From Alistipes sp. (GTDB lineage Bacteria > Bacteroidota > Bacteroidia > Bacteroidales > Rikenellaceae): DNA of 64,000 nt. A program made the translations under genes and the position numbers. Under the pieces are notes generated by a model that saw only the letters and a program-made list of their open reading frames with translations, did no database searches and had not been told where the DNA came from. Positions 1 through 8,384 of the stretch are shown one piece after another (the stretch's first letter is position 1; each line of letters starts with the position of its first letter). The stretch is from contig JAIDUK010000036.1 in NCBI GenBank assembly GCA_029060215.1, forward strand, positions 169,179 through 233,178, written 5' to 3'.

Positions 1-426
1 AGAAGGGACCCGTTCGGCGAGCCGCTCGACGAGTCTGTGGCACATGGTCTGCCCGTAGGGCGTGGCTTCGCGGGTGCCGACCATCGAAAGGCAGCACTCG
101 GAAAGAACCGCCGGGCTTCCCTTTACATATATAATATGGGGATAATCGGGAATTTCGCGCAACAAGGCCGGGTAGTCGGGGTCGGTCGAAGCAATGGGAA
201 CGATGCCCTGCCGGGTGCAGAATTTCAACTCCTTTTCGGCAGCCGGGAAACCTGTGCGACGGACGAGCTGCCGGGCAAGGTCGGAGCGCAATTCAGCCCG
301 GCCGGTCAACTCCTCTTCCGCGGCGGCGAAAATCCGCTCCGCCGAACCGAAGTGCTCCAACAGATGCACGGCCCCTCGGACCCCGATTCCGGGGGTCATC
401 TGCAAGGCGAGGTCTTCGACGGTCAT
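1..426 (-). CDS. dprA: DNA-processing protein DprA, N-terminal part (cut by window start)
   Basis: Minus-strand reading MTVEDLALQMTPGIGVRGAVHLLEHFGSAERIF...IPDYPHIIYVKGSPAVLSECCLSMVGTREATPYGQ; typical DprA helix-hairpin-helix plus Rossmann start. Confidence 0.85.
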   Translation of the reverse strand, partial: MTVEDLALQMTPGIGVRGAVHLLEHFGSAERIFAAAEEELTGRAELRSDLARQLVRRTGFPAAEKELKFCTRQGIVPIASTDPDYPALLREIPDYPHIIYVKGSPAVLSECCLSMVGTREATPYGQTMCHRLVERLAERVPS

Positions 427-702
427 GGCGGGATTTTTCTTTCGTTCTTAGGCCAAGGCGGCTCGGGCCGCTGCCGGTCCGGTGTCTGCCCGAAAAGCAG
501 CCATATGTGTCATAAAGATACTCTATTTGTGTGAAACCTAAAAATATATTTCCCCTTTTCCTCGAAAGTTTTGCTTTTTGCAGAATTGTTCGTATATTTG
601 CAAGCCCGATGTGCAAAGGGGCCGGAATCGAAGAGGGGAGGGTGCGGAATCCTTCCGAAGATTCGCCCCCGTTCGGTCTTCTCCTTTCGCACAGAGGTTT
701 TT

Positions 703-773
703 GGTCTGATGGCCGAGTGGTTAGGCAAAGGTCTGCAAAACCTTGTACAGCGGTTCGAATCCGCTTCAGACCT
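703..773 (+). tRNA. tRNA-Cys (anticodon GCA)
   Basis: GGTCTGA/TCAGACC acceptor stem, anticodon loop CTGCAAA, T arm GCGGTTCGAATCCGC. Confidence 0.95.
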
Positions 774-774
774 C
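762..774 (+). repeat. attL-like direct repeat CGCTTCAGACCTC (3' end of tRNA-Cys)
   Basis: Exact 13-mer also present at 14819-14831. Confidence 0.85.
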
Positions 775-779
775 ACCAA

Positions 780-812
780 AACAGCGTTACAAATATCTGT
801 AACGCTGTTTTC
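780..812 (+). terminator. Intrinsic terminator downstream of tRNA-Cys
   Basis: 12-bp perfect stem AACAGCGTTACA-AATATC-TGTAACGCTGTT followed by TTCTTTT. Confidence 0.8.
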
Positions 813-852
813 TTTTGAGTTTGTCATACATTTGTAATACAGGCTGTACGAA

Positions 853-1551
853 TTACACGATAAATTCATTCAACTCCTCTTTCAACTGCTTCCAATTGGG
901 GAAATAGCGGTTCAGTAAAGTCGTAAATTCTTCATTGTGCAATCGCACCCTGATATGCAGCAACTCATGAACAACGATATATTCGATACAATGCAAAGGC
1001 TTTTTGATAAGTTCCAGATTGAAGATGATATTTCGTGTCCGGTGGTTGCAACTTCCCCACAGGGTTTTCATCTGTTTTATCTCCCACTTATTTACCTGAA
1101 CTCCCAGTGCGTTTTCCCATTTGGCGATTAAAACCGGCAACAAGGTTTTCAACTCCATCCGATACCACTCTTTGAGCACCTCGGCTCTGCGCTCCAACGA
1201 GCTGTTTTCGCGAACATGCAGAACAAGATATTCGGTCCCTTGCACTTCGACTTTTGCAGGAAGGTGGTCATAAACGACTTTCAACCGATAGCGCAACCCT
1301 TTGTAATAGTGGTTTTCTCCCGAAACATATTCGCGAGGCGTCTGGCGGTTCTGATCGAGAATCTGCGACACGCGCAGCCGAATCCACGGAAGTTTAGTGA
1401 TCAAAAATAACCGGACTGCGTCTTCCGTCATGGCAAGCGGCGCAGAAACATGTATTCGCGCATCGGGCGGATAGATGGTCAGATGCACGTTTTTGATAGC
1501 CTTCCACTCGATCTCAGCGGACAGGTCGGATAGGGTGATAACAGTCATCAA
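853..1551 (-). CDS. YgjP/SprT-like (DUF45, M48-type) metallopeptidase
   Basis: 232 aa with HELLHIRVRLHNEEF zinc motif; start overlaps the hsdR stop by 4 bp. Confidence 0.85.
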   Translation of the reverse strand: MMTVITLSDLSAEIEWKAIKNVHLTIYPPDARIHVSAPLAMTEDAVRLFLITKLPWIRLRVSQILDQNRQTPREYVSGENHYYKGLRYRLKVVYDHLPAKVEVQGTEYLVLHVRENSSLERRAEVLKEWYRMELKTLLPVLIAKWENALGVQVNKWEIKQMKTLWGSCNHRTRNIIFNLELIKKPLHCIEYIVVHELLHIRVRLHNEEFTTLLNRYFPNWKQLKEELNEFIV

Positions 1552-4500
1552 TACTCTTTTTGCGAAATGATAATCTGCATAATATCATCTATCTTATCTT
1601 CCGCAACGTCGGGCAAAACACTCCCCACGGCTTTGCGTATCGCTTTCATTTTCAAGCCGCCGGTGCTGACATTCCGGAACCCGTCCCGGGCATTCGCCTT
1701 GACTGTTTCGTGTACGAGTATGGCGAGTTCTTCGTTGCAATCCAGATTTTCATACAGCGCCCTTTTCCCTTTCGTATCGAGCGATGCCGGGTATTTTGCC
1801 CGTGTTTCAGAACGGGCCTCTTTGAGCTTTTCAATCAGTCTCTCTATCAACTCTTTGTATTGCAGCTTTCCATCGTGCTGTTCCTGCAACAGTTGATTCA
1901 ATAGATCGGACATCCGGTCGAAATAGGCAGGATTGTTCGGTCGTTCGCTGATAATCATTTTGCGCATGTTGGCCGCCAGTACTTCGGCAACGGAACGCTC
2001 GTTCTGCCGAATATTCTTAGGTAGCGCTTCAATGGCTTGTGCGCCCTCCATATCGAGCAAATCGAGAAAAGAGACATCGGCCAAATCGACCAGTTTCTCG
2101 CTGTCGTCGGCTCGCACGTAATTGTCGATTAACTGACGCATAGCCGGATCATACAGCTTCAAATCGAGCGCGTCGCCGCTTTTGAGTTTTATTTCATCTT
2201 TCAGGTCGTTGAAATAATCGACCTGCTGTTTGATATGCTCGGCCTCTTCTTTCGTATATCCCGCTGCTGCCATTTCGTTGGCAATATCAATATATCGACG
2301 GACGAGAACCGACACCAGTTTATAGAATGTTTCGCGCTTCGCGGCATTCGCTTCGCATTCGGCCTGCTGTGCTTCGACCGGCGTCGTTTCCGAATAGACG
2401 AAATAAGCGAAATATCCTGCTTGCGTTTGCGGATTTACCGCTTCGCACAGAGTATAGACTGCCTGCAACGCATCATCCAGTCCCTTTCGGCCTTCGGTCA
2501 GCCGGTTCGTCAAAAGGCCTTGAATATCATCGGCATCGTACTGGTCGAACGCTCCGCTCGTATAATCGTCTATCGCGTTTTTAATAGCACCGAACAAATC
2601 CTGATAATCGACGATGTAGCCGAAATCTTTTTCGTCGCTGTCTACCCGATTTACTCGACAAATTGCCTGAAACAGATTGTGGTCACGCATCGGTTTGTCG
2701 ATATACAGATAGGTCGCCGACGGCGCATCGAATCCGGTGAGCAGTTTTTCCACGACAATCAGCAGCTTCATATCCGCCGGATGCTCCACGAACTCTTTTT
2801 TCGCCCAAGCCTCGAACTGTTCGGGCGTGCGGTCGCCAATCATCCTTTTGTAGATTTCATATTTGGTGAAATCTACCGTTTCACCATCGCCGACGTATTC
2901 GTCCTTTACCGACGAATTGTTCGCATCATAGCTCGTCACAACGGCGCAATGTCCTTTCAATTCCGTGGATTGAAACACCTCCCAGTAACGGCATGCCTGA
3001 TAAATAGAGTCGGCTACAAGCATCGCATTCCCATATCCGCCTGAAAGGGCTCGTTTGGTGCCCATATCCTGACATATATCCGCTACAATGCGATGAATGC
3101 GCTCCTTGCTGCTGAACAATTTCTCCATCTTCGCCCAGCGCGCTTTCAACAGCGACCGGGCCACCTTGCTCAATCCGGCTGTTTTGGCATCGAACCACTC
3201 GTCGATTTTTTCACGTTTGCCGAGGAACTGCTCCACATGGCGGGCTTCGTAGCGCAGATCGAGAATCACTTTGTCCCGAACGGCTTCATGGAACTTGTAG
3301 CTGTGGATGTACGAACCGAACGTTTCGACAGACTTTTTCTTGTCCGTATGCAGCAGCGGCGTTCCGGTGAAACCGATCAGCATGACCCGCTCGCCCATGA
3401 TGCGCTTCATCGCTTCGTGCAGCATGCCGCCCTGCGAGCGATGGCACTCGTCGATGAAGACGTAGATATCGCCCTTGGCCCGGAACCCCTGCGGGAGGTG
3501 CTTTGCAACCTCCTCCAAATAGAAATCGAGCGATTTTACCGCTTTCTTGCTTCCGACCGATATGCCGTCGTTGTCGCTCCGATTGCCGAATTTATGGATA
3601 AGCGTGCAAATCAGCCATGGTTCGGCCTCGTTGAGCATCGAGACCAATTGTGCTCCGCTTCGGGCTCGGCGGATCTTCTCGCCCGCATCCTTGAATCCGT
3701 TTTCGATTTGTTTGTCCAGCTCGTCACGGTCGGTGATGACGACCACTCGGGCATCGGTGACATTCTCGCGAATCCATTGCGCCAGCCACACCATTGTGAG
3801 GCTCTTGCCCGAACCCTGCGAATGCCAGATGATGCCGTTCTCTTTGCTGCGGACACGCGGCTGTGCTGCCTTGATGGCGAAATATTGGTTCGGCCGTGCT
3901 GCTTTTTTGATGCCGCCGTCAAAGATGATGAAGTCGTGCATAAATTCCAGCAGCCGGTGCGGCTCGAAGAATTGCAGAACGCTGCGATCCAGTTCATTCG
4001 GGTAGCGTTCCGGAGTAAACCGCGAGGGTTCGCACGGTTCACCGCACGGCTCTTTCCAACGAAGCCAAAACTTTTCGGGTGTTTTGATTACTCCGTAATG
4101 CAGGCCTTCGGTATCATTGCCTGCACACAACAGCTGCACGGTCGTGAAAAATCGGGGGATGTATTCGTCCTGCTGATTGCGGATATTTTGACGGATACCT
4201 TCATGAACGGACACCGTGCTACGTTTAAGCTCGATGACGGCCACGGCGATTCCGTTGACATAAACGACCAGATCGGGGCGGCGGTCGCTTTTGCCCTGTA
4301 CGGTTACCTCCTCGGCAATCTGAAAATCATTCTCCATCGGGTTGGCCCAGTCGATCAGATGCACCATCTTTTTGCGCTCCGACACATCCGACTGAACGTT
4401 CACGCCATAACGCAGCAGCGTATAAACCTCCCGGTTGGCGTTGTATAGACCCGCACCGATATTCGTCGCCGCTTGCTTGAATTTCGCTACGGCTTTGTCG

Positions 4501-4679
4501 ATCTCCTTGTCGGCATATTTCCGCCGTTTCAGATAACGGCGCAACAACGCCTCTTCGACATTATCGTTGCCTTCGCGATACTCCCAGCTTCCGAGATAGT
4601 CGTATTCCAATACGTCTTGAAACAGCCCGATAAGCCGCTTCTGCGTTACCCGTTCCTTTGCCCCGATGTTTGAGTCCAT
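1548..4679 (-). CDS. hsdR: Type I restriction endonuclease subunit R
   Basis: 1043 aa; VAVIELK nuclease motif, IIWHSQGSGKSLTMVWLA Walker A, DECHRSQ, FTGTPLL helicase motifs. Confidence 0.95.
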   Translation of the reverse strand: MDSNIGAKERVTQKRLIGLFQDVLEYDYLGSWEYREGNDNVEEALLRRYLKRRKYADKEIDKAVAKFKQAATNIGAGLYNANREVYTLLRYGVNVQSDVSERKKMVHLIDWANPMENDFQIAEEVTVQGKSDRRPDLVVYVNGIAVAVIELKRSTVSVHEGIRQNIRNQQDEYIPRFFTTVQLLCAGNDTEGLHYGVIKTPEKFWLRWKEPCGEPCEPSRFTPERYPNELDRSVLQFFEPHRLLEFMHDFIIFDGGIKKAARPNQYFAIKAAQPRVRSKENGIIWHSQGSGKSLTMVWLAQWIRENVTDARVVVITDRDELDKQIENGFKDAGEKIRRARSGAQLVSMLNEAEPWLICTLIHKFGNRSDNDGISVGSKKAVKSLDFYLEEVAKHLPQGFRAKGDIYVFIDECHRSQGGMLHEAMKRIMGERVMLIGFTGTPLLHTDKKKSVETFGSYIHSYKFHEAVRDKVILDLRYEARHVEQFLGKREKIDEWFDAKTAGLSKVARSLLKARWAKMEKLFSSKERIHRIVADICQDMGTKRALSGGYGNAMLVADSIYQACRYWEVFQSTELKGHCAVVTSYDANNSSVKDEYVGDGETVDFTKYEIYKRMIGDRTPEQFEAWAKKEFVEHPADMKLLIVVEKLLTGFDAPSATYLYIDKPMRDHNLFQAICRVNRVDSDEKDFGYIVDYQDLFGAIKNAIDDYTSGAFDQYDADDIQGLLTNRLTEGRKGLDDALQAVYTLCEAVNPQTQAGYFAYFVYSETTPVEAQQAECEANAAKRETFYKLVSVLVRRYIDIANEMAAAGYTKEEAEHIKQQVDYFNDLKDEIKLKSGDALDLKLYDPAMRQLIDNYVRADDSEKLVDLADVSFLDLLDMEGAQAIEALPKNIRQNERSVAEVLAANMRKMIISERPNNPAYFDRMSDLLNQLLQEQHDGKLQYKELIERLIEKLKEARSETRAKYPASLDTKGKRALYENLDCNEELAILVHETVKANARDGFRNVSTGGLKMKAIRKAVGSVLPDVAEDKIDDIMQIIISQKEY

Positions 4680-4682
4680 AAT

Positions 4683-6152
4683 CTATATATTCATTTTTTG
4701 AATCAGATGATTAACTATTTGGTTAATTTGTTCTTCCACGTTATCTTTAGTTATATCAATGGTTTCATATCCTTTGTTATAAAGAGTATCCATTGGTGAC
4801 GGTGTGAAATCATCAAATAAAATTGGGAAAACTGAATCTTGACCAAACCTTTCTTTATATTTATCAGATTCAAAAACAGTCCATACTTTTTTAGGGTAAT
4901 AAGAATCAATCATCGCTATTACATATGTTGCCTCTGCTTCATAAATCGGAGCAAAATATTTATCCAGATCTTTCCCTAAAATATCGGCAGTCATATTTTT
5001 ATCATAAAAAACGCTATATTCATTTTCCACAAGTCGCTGATATAGCATTTCTGCATATTTCCTTTTTTCTCCAGCAAAAGATAATGCGAAATCATATTTT
5101 GTCGTACACTCCTCCTGCTTAAATCCCATATCTTGTGCAAATACTCTCCAATCAATATTTTTTAGATAAAATACAAATTTAGGATCTTCTATCGCTAAAA
5201 TTTTAGATGTAGGTTCATAATATAAAACTTTAGCAACAATCTCATTTTTACTTATTAATTGCGAAATGTATCCTTTATCCGCAATCTGACTGATACTAAC
5301 CTTATAATGGGGATATTTCATATAGATTTCATGCATTTGCAATGCGCCAGTATCACATTCTGCTAACCATGTTAATAGTTTCAAATAGGGCGCTCGACCA
5401 TCTCGACGATTTCTGTTCCCTGCCGCAAAAGTTTTTGTCGCTGGAGCAAAAACACGAGCAAGTTCTTGCATTTTCATCTCAAATACTTGTGTAATGGGGA
5501 TATTTATTGTAACCGTTTCTTCTTGCTGTTCAGTAATATCTTGAGCAATACAGATCGTTTTGCATAACATTTGAGCAATATGAAAACTTCCATATGATTT
5601 TTCTACAATATCATCTTTGCAATTAATGGAAATATTCAATTTATCTTCTCCTTTCGTAATGAGTTCTGCAATTTTTTTGGCGGGATTCTTCTCGAATTTT
5701 ATAGTATCAATTCTGTTATTAAGATCCGGAGCTAACTGTATTAAGCACTCTCCTGCCCTATTAATACCAATTAAAATTAACTTTATATCCTCACGCATTT
5801 CATCTGCCAACACTTTTAAAAGATCAGAAAATGCCCGTTTAGTTTCCTCCTTTAACAAGTGAAAATCATCTATAATAACTACACCAACATCACGAGGATC
5901 TTGCAATAAAAGATTCATGTATTCAATATCCTCGATAATACGTGCAGATAAACACGTAGCTGAGATTCCAGTATCCTCAAGTATTTTCTTTATGCATGTT
6001 GTTTTACCAATACCCGACGGTCCTTCAACAATAACTCCTCGGCCTTTTGTACGCAAGGCAACTTTTGTTTTTGTATATTCCGATGGCTCTACGAACGTAT
6101 ATTGAGGAACTCCTGAATCGCAATACACATCTTCTAATAAAATAGGTTTCAT
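4683..6152 (-). CDS. STAND/AAA-like ATPase with C-terminal TIR domain
   Basis: Walker A GPSGIGKTT, Walker B VVIIDDFHLL; C-terminal YDFALSFAGEKRKYAEMLYQRLVENEYSVFYDKN...KKVWTVFESDKYKERF...VFPILFDD TIR-like fold with candidate catalytic Glu. Confidence 0.85.
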   Translation of the reverse strand: MKPILLEDVYCDSGVPQYTFVEPSEYTKTKVALRTKGRGVIVEGPSGIGKTTCIKKILEDTGISATCLSARIIEDIEYMNLLLQDPRDVGVVIIDDFHLLKEETKRAFSDLLKVLADEMREDIKLILIGINRAGECLIQLAPDLNNRIDTIKFEKNPAKKIAELITKGEDKLNISINCKDDIVEKSYGSFHIAQMLCKTICIAQDITEQQEETVTINIPITQVFEMKMQELARVFAPATKTFAAGNRNRRDGRAPYLKLLTWLAECDTGALQMHEIYMKYPHYKVSISQIADKGYISQLISKNEIVAKVLYYEPTSKILAIEDPKFVFYLKNIDWRVFAQDMGFKQEECTTKYDFALSFAGEKRKYAEMLYQRLVENEYSVFYDKNMTADILGKDLDKYFAPIYEAEATYVIAMIDSYYPKKVWTVFESDKYKERFGQDSVFPILFDDFTPSPMDTLYNKGYETIDITKDNVEEQINQIVNHLIQKMNI

Positions 6153-6154
6153 AA

Positions 6155-7342
6155 TTAAATTAATCTTGTTTGTCCGGTTAATAATTTCTGCATCATGCCG
6201 CTTTTGATCAATTTGTACTTATCACGGCGCGCTTCCAAATCCACAATCTCCTTGTCCATATCGGAAAGGATGGCTGCTATATTTCGCTGATCCTCAATAT
6301 TTCCATTGTAGTAAATATTCAAGTCGTAAATATCGTTTGGATGGACGTGCGGTTGTGCACCTCCGGTCTGCAAAGCATATAGTTCGGATTGATAGTGCGT
6401 TAGCAAATAATAAATATACTTAATGTTATACGATTTGCTCGATTCAATCGTAGAACAATCGGTTGCAAATATCGGATAATCATGGAAAGCAACATAGCCG
6501 GCACTCGCACCGGACGCACTGATGGTAATCGTATTTGCTTGTCTATTCGCTACATTATGATAGCCAGCGGCACTTTTCCCTCCCGCAACAACCGGAATAT
6601 TTCCTGTTATATACTGGCCAGAAGTGAGCATATCACCTTTTTTGATTGAAACTATATTTTTGATTTTCCGGTTGCCCAACTTTTTGCCTTTTTCTCCCAA
6701 TAATCGGTTCATTGCGCCTTGTTTGATAAGGCGTTTTTTGATGATTTTCTTATCGAGTGCCGCAATCAACGTATCCACATCACTCAATGCCTCGGCAATT
6801 ATTTGTTGCTCTTTGATATTCGGACATAGAATGTTTACATTTTTAACATCTTCCTTATATAAGGCTCCAAGTGATGTCGTCGCATTTATATCTCTTAATT
6901 GTTTATTCCCTAAATCTGATTTTAGAAAATAGAATAAATATGTAGAATTTATTTTCTCTTTAAACTTTAATAAATATAGGTTGGGAGCAAGAGTAGCATA
7001 TTTTGTACGCGTCTTAAACTGATAGACTTTCCCGATCTCACCTCGTTTGGTCAATAAAACCTCACTCCCATATAGTGAAGTTTTTTTAAGAAATCTATAA
7101 GAATTAGAGTCTACATATTTCAATTGGGCTAACGGCGGATTTCGCTCTAAATCAGTAGCTCTTACATACCATGCATACCCATCACCATCATAAGTTGTGA
7201 CATTAGTTGCAACATCTGCAAAACTACCATTCGCATCAAAATCTGTTAACAATTCTATGCTATCTCGAATGGCAGAAATTTCCCAATCCTCCGGAATAAT
7301 TCCGAGTTCGGTTTGTTTATATCCTTGCGGTATGTTATTCAT
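6155..7342 (-). CDS. hsdS: Type I restriction specificity subunit S
   Basis: 395 aa; N-term NNIPQGYKQTELGIIPEDWEI, two TRD/coiled-coil halves, ending MMQKLLTGQTRLI. Confidence 0.95.
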   Translation of the reverse strand: MNNIPQGYKQTELGIIPEDWEISAIRDSIELLTDFDANGSFADVATNVTTYDGDGYAWYVRATDLERNPPLAQLKYVDSNSYRFLKKTSLYGSEVLLTKRGEIGKVYQFKTRTKYATLAPNLYLLKFKEKINSTYLFYFLKSDLGNKQLRDINATTSLGALYKEDVKNVNILCPNIKEQQIIAEALSDVDTLIAALDKKIIKKRLIKQGAMNRLLGEKGKKLGNRKIKNIVSIKKGDMLTSGQYITGNIPVVAGGKSAAGYHNVANRQANTITISASGASAGYVAFHDYPIFATDCSTIESSKSYNIKYIYYLLTHYQSELYALQTGGAQPHVHPNDIYDLNIYYNGNIEDQRNIAAILSDMDKEIVDLEARRDKYKLIKSGMMQKLLTGQTRLI

Positions 7343-8369
7343 TTGCCTGAATATCTTTAGTTGGCGGGAATAAAGAAGGCAAGTTGCCTTCGTAAAAGGT
7401 GCTATTTATATAATCTAAAACTTCTCTTATTTGAGATGCATAGGTATAATCCCCGGAATTGTAATTATTGGCAATGTATTCTGCTATACTGCCCGGTGAT
7501 TCATAATAATTTCTGTATTCATCGTCCTTATATTTTTCAATATATTCTTCCCCGCTATGCTTGATTCTTTCCATTGCCAAATAAATGGATTTTTTATTAT
7601 TAATCCATTTGTCTGTGGTTACTTGCATGATGCCCAATGTGTGAGGTTTGCGAGTAATGAAAAAGCGCAAATATTCAATCAATCTAATAAGTTTCGGGCG
7701 ATTGAAATCTTCGTATATCATTATCGAGTATGTAATCGCTTCATAAGTGCTATTGTTATAATATCCAGCTATTATATCATTGTATTCTGCTCTGAATTTT
7801 TTGTATCGGGATGTTATATATTTATTTTTTCGCTTAATAGTTCCCTCCCTCGATATCTGAATTTTATTCAAAGTAGAATAAACAAATATTATAATGAGAA
7901 TCCATAATTGGTCAAGCAAAGAACGCGGTGTGGGTAATATTTGTTCAACACTTTCAAGTAGAGAATACACCCATAGAGAAAGCCCGATTGAACTTATCCA
8001 ATACAAGATTTGCTCGCACCAGTTGGTCAAACTCCCTCTATTTGTACATAGAACCCACAACAATCGAAAACACCAGTAAAATATTACTATAAAATAACAA
8101 TTTTTATTTAATTGAGGGATATTGAGGCTTTGAAATAAAACCGCACTTAATACGAGAAAAACAATAGGAGCAATAACTTTGAAAAGAAAATTAAAAGCAG
8201 GTGCGGATTCTTCTTTTATAACGATGTCCATTTGCATATATCCTACGGAAATAGAATGCGCACCTATCCAATTGATTATAAAAAATAACAGAACGGCTAA
8301 TGCAAAATGGATTGTCGCAATCCACCATGAATATTCGCTAAATACTTCTATAATAATATCGTTACACAT
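7335..8369 (-). CDS. Multi-pass membrane protein with possible lysozyme/transglycosylase-like C-terminal region
   Basis: 344 aa; about five hydrophobic segments in the N-terminal half, then YEDFNRP...PHTLGIMQV resembling the Glu/GLMQI pattern of lysozyme-like enzymes; overlaps hsdS start by 8 bp. Confidence 0.6.
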   Translation of the reverse strand: MCNDIIIEVFSEYSWWIATIHFALAVLLFFIINWIGAHSISVGYMQMDIVIKEESAPAFNFLFKVIAPIVFLVLSAVLFQSLNIPQLNKNCYFIVIFYWCFRLLWVLCTNRGSLTNWCEQILYWISSIGLSLWVYSLLESVEQILPTPRSLLDQLWILIIIFVYSTLNKIQISREGTIKRKNKYITSRYKKFRAEYNDIIAGYYNNSTYEAITYSIMIYEDFNRPKLIRLIEYLRFFITRKPHTLGIMQVTTDKWINNKKSIYLAMERIKHSGEEYIEKYKDDEYRNYYESPGSIAEYIANNYNSGDYTYASQIREVLDYINSTFYEGNLPSLFPPTKDIQANE

Positions 8370-8384
8370 ATTTTATTTTGGTTA

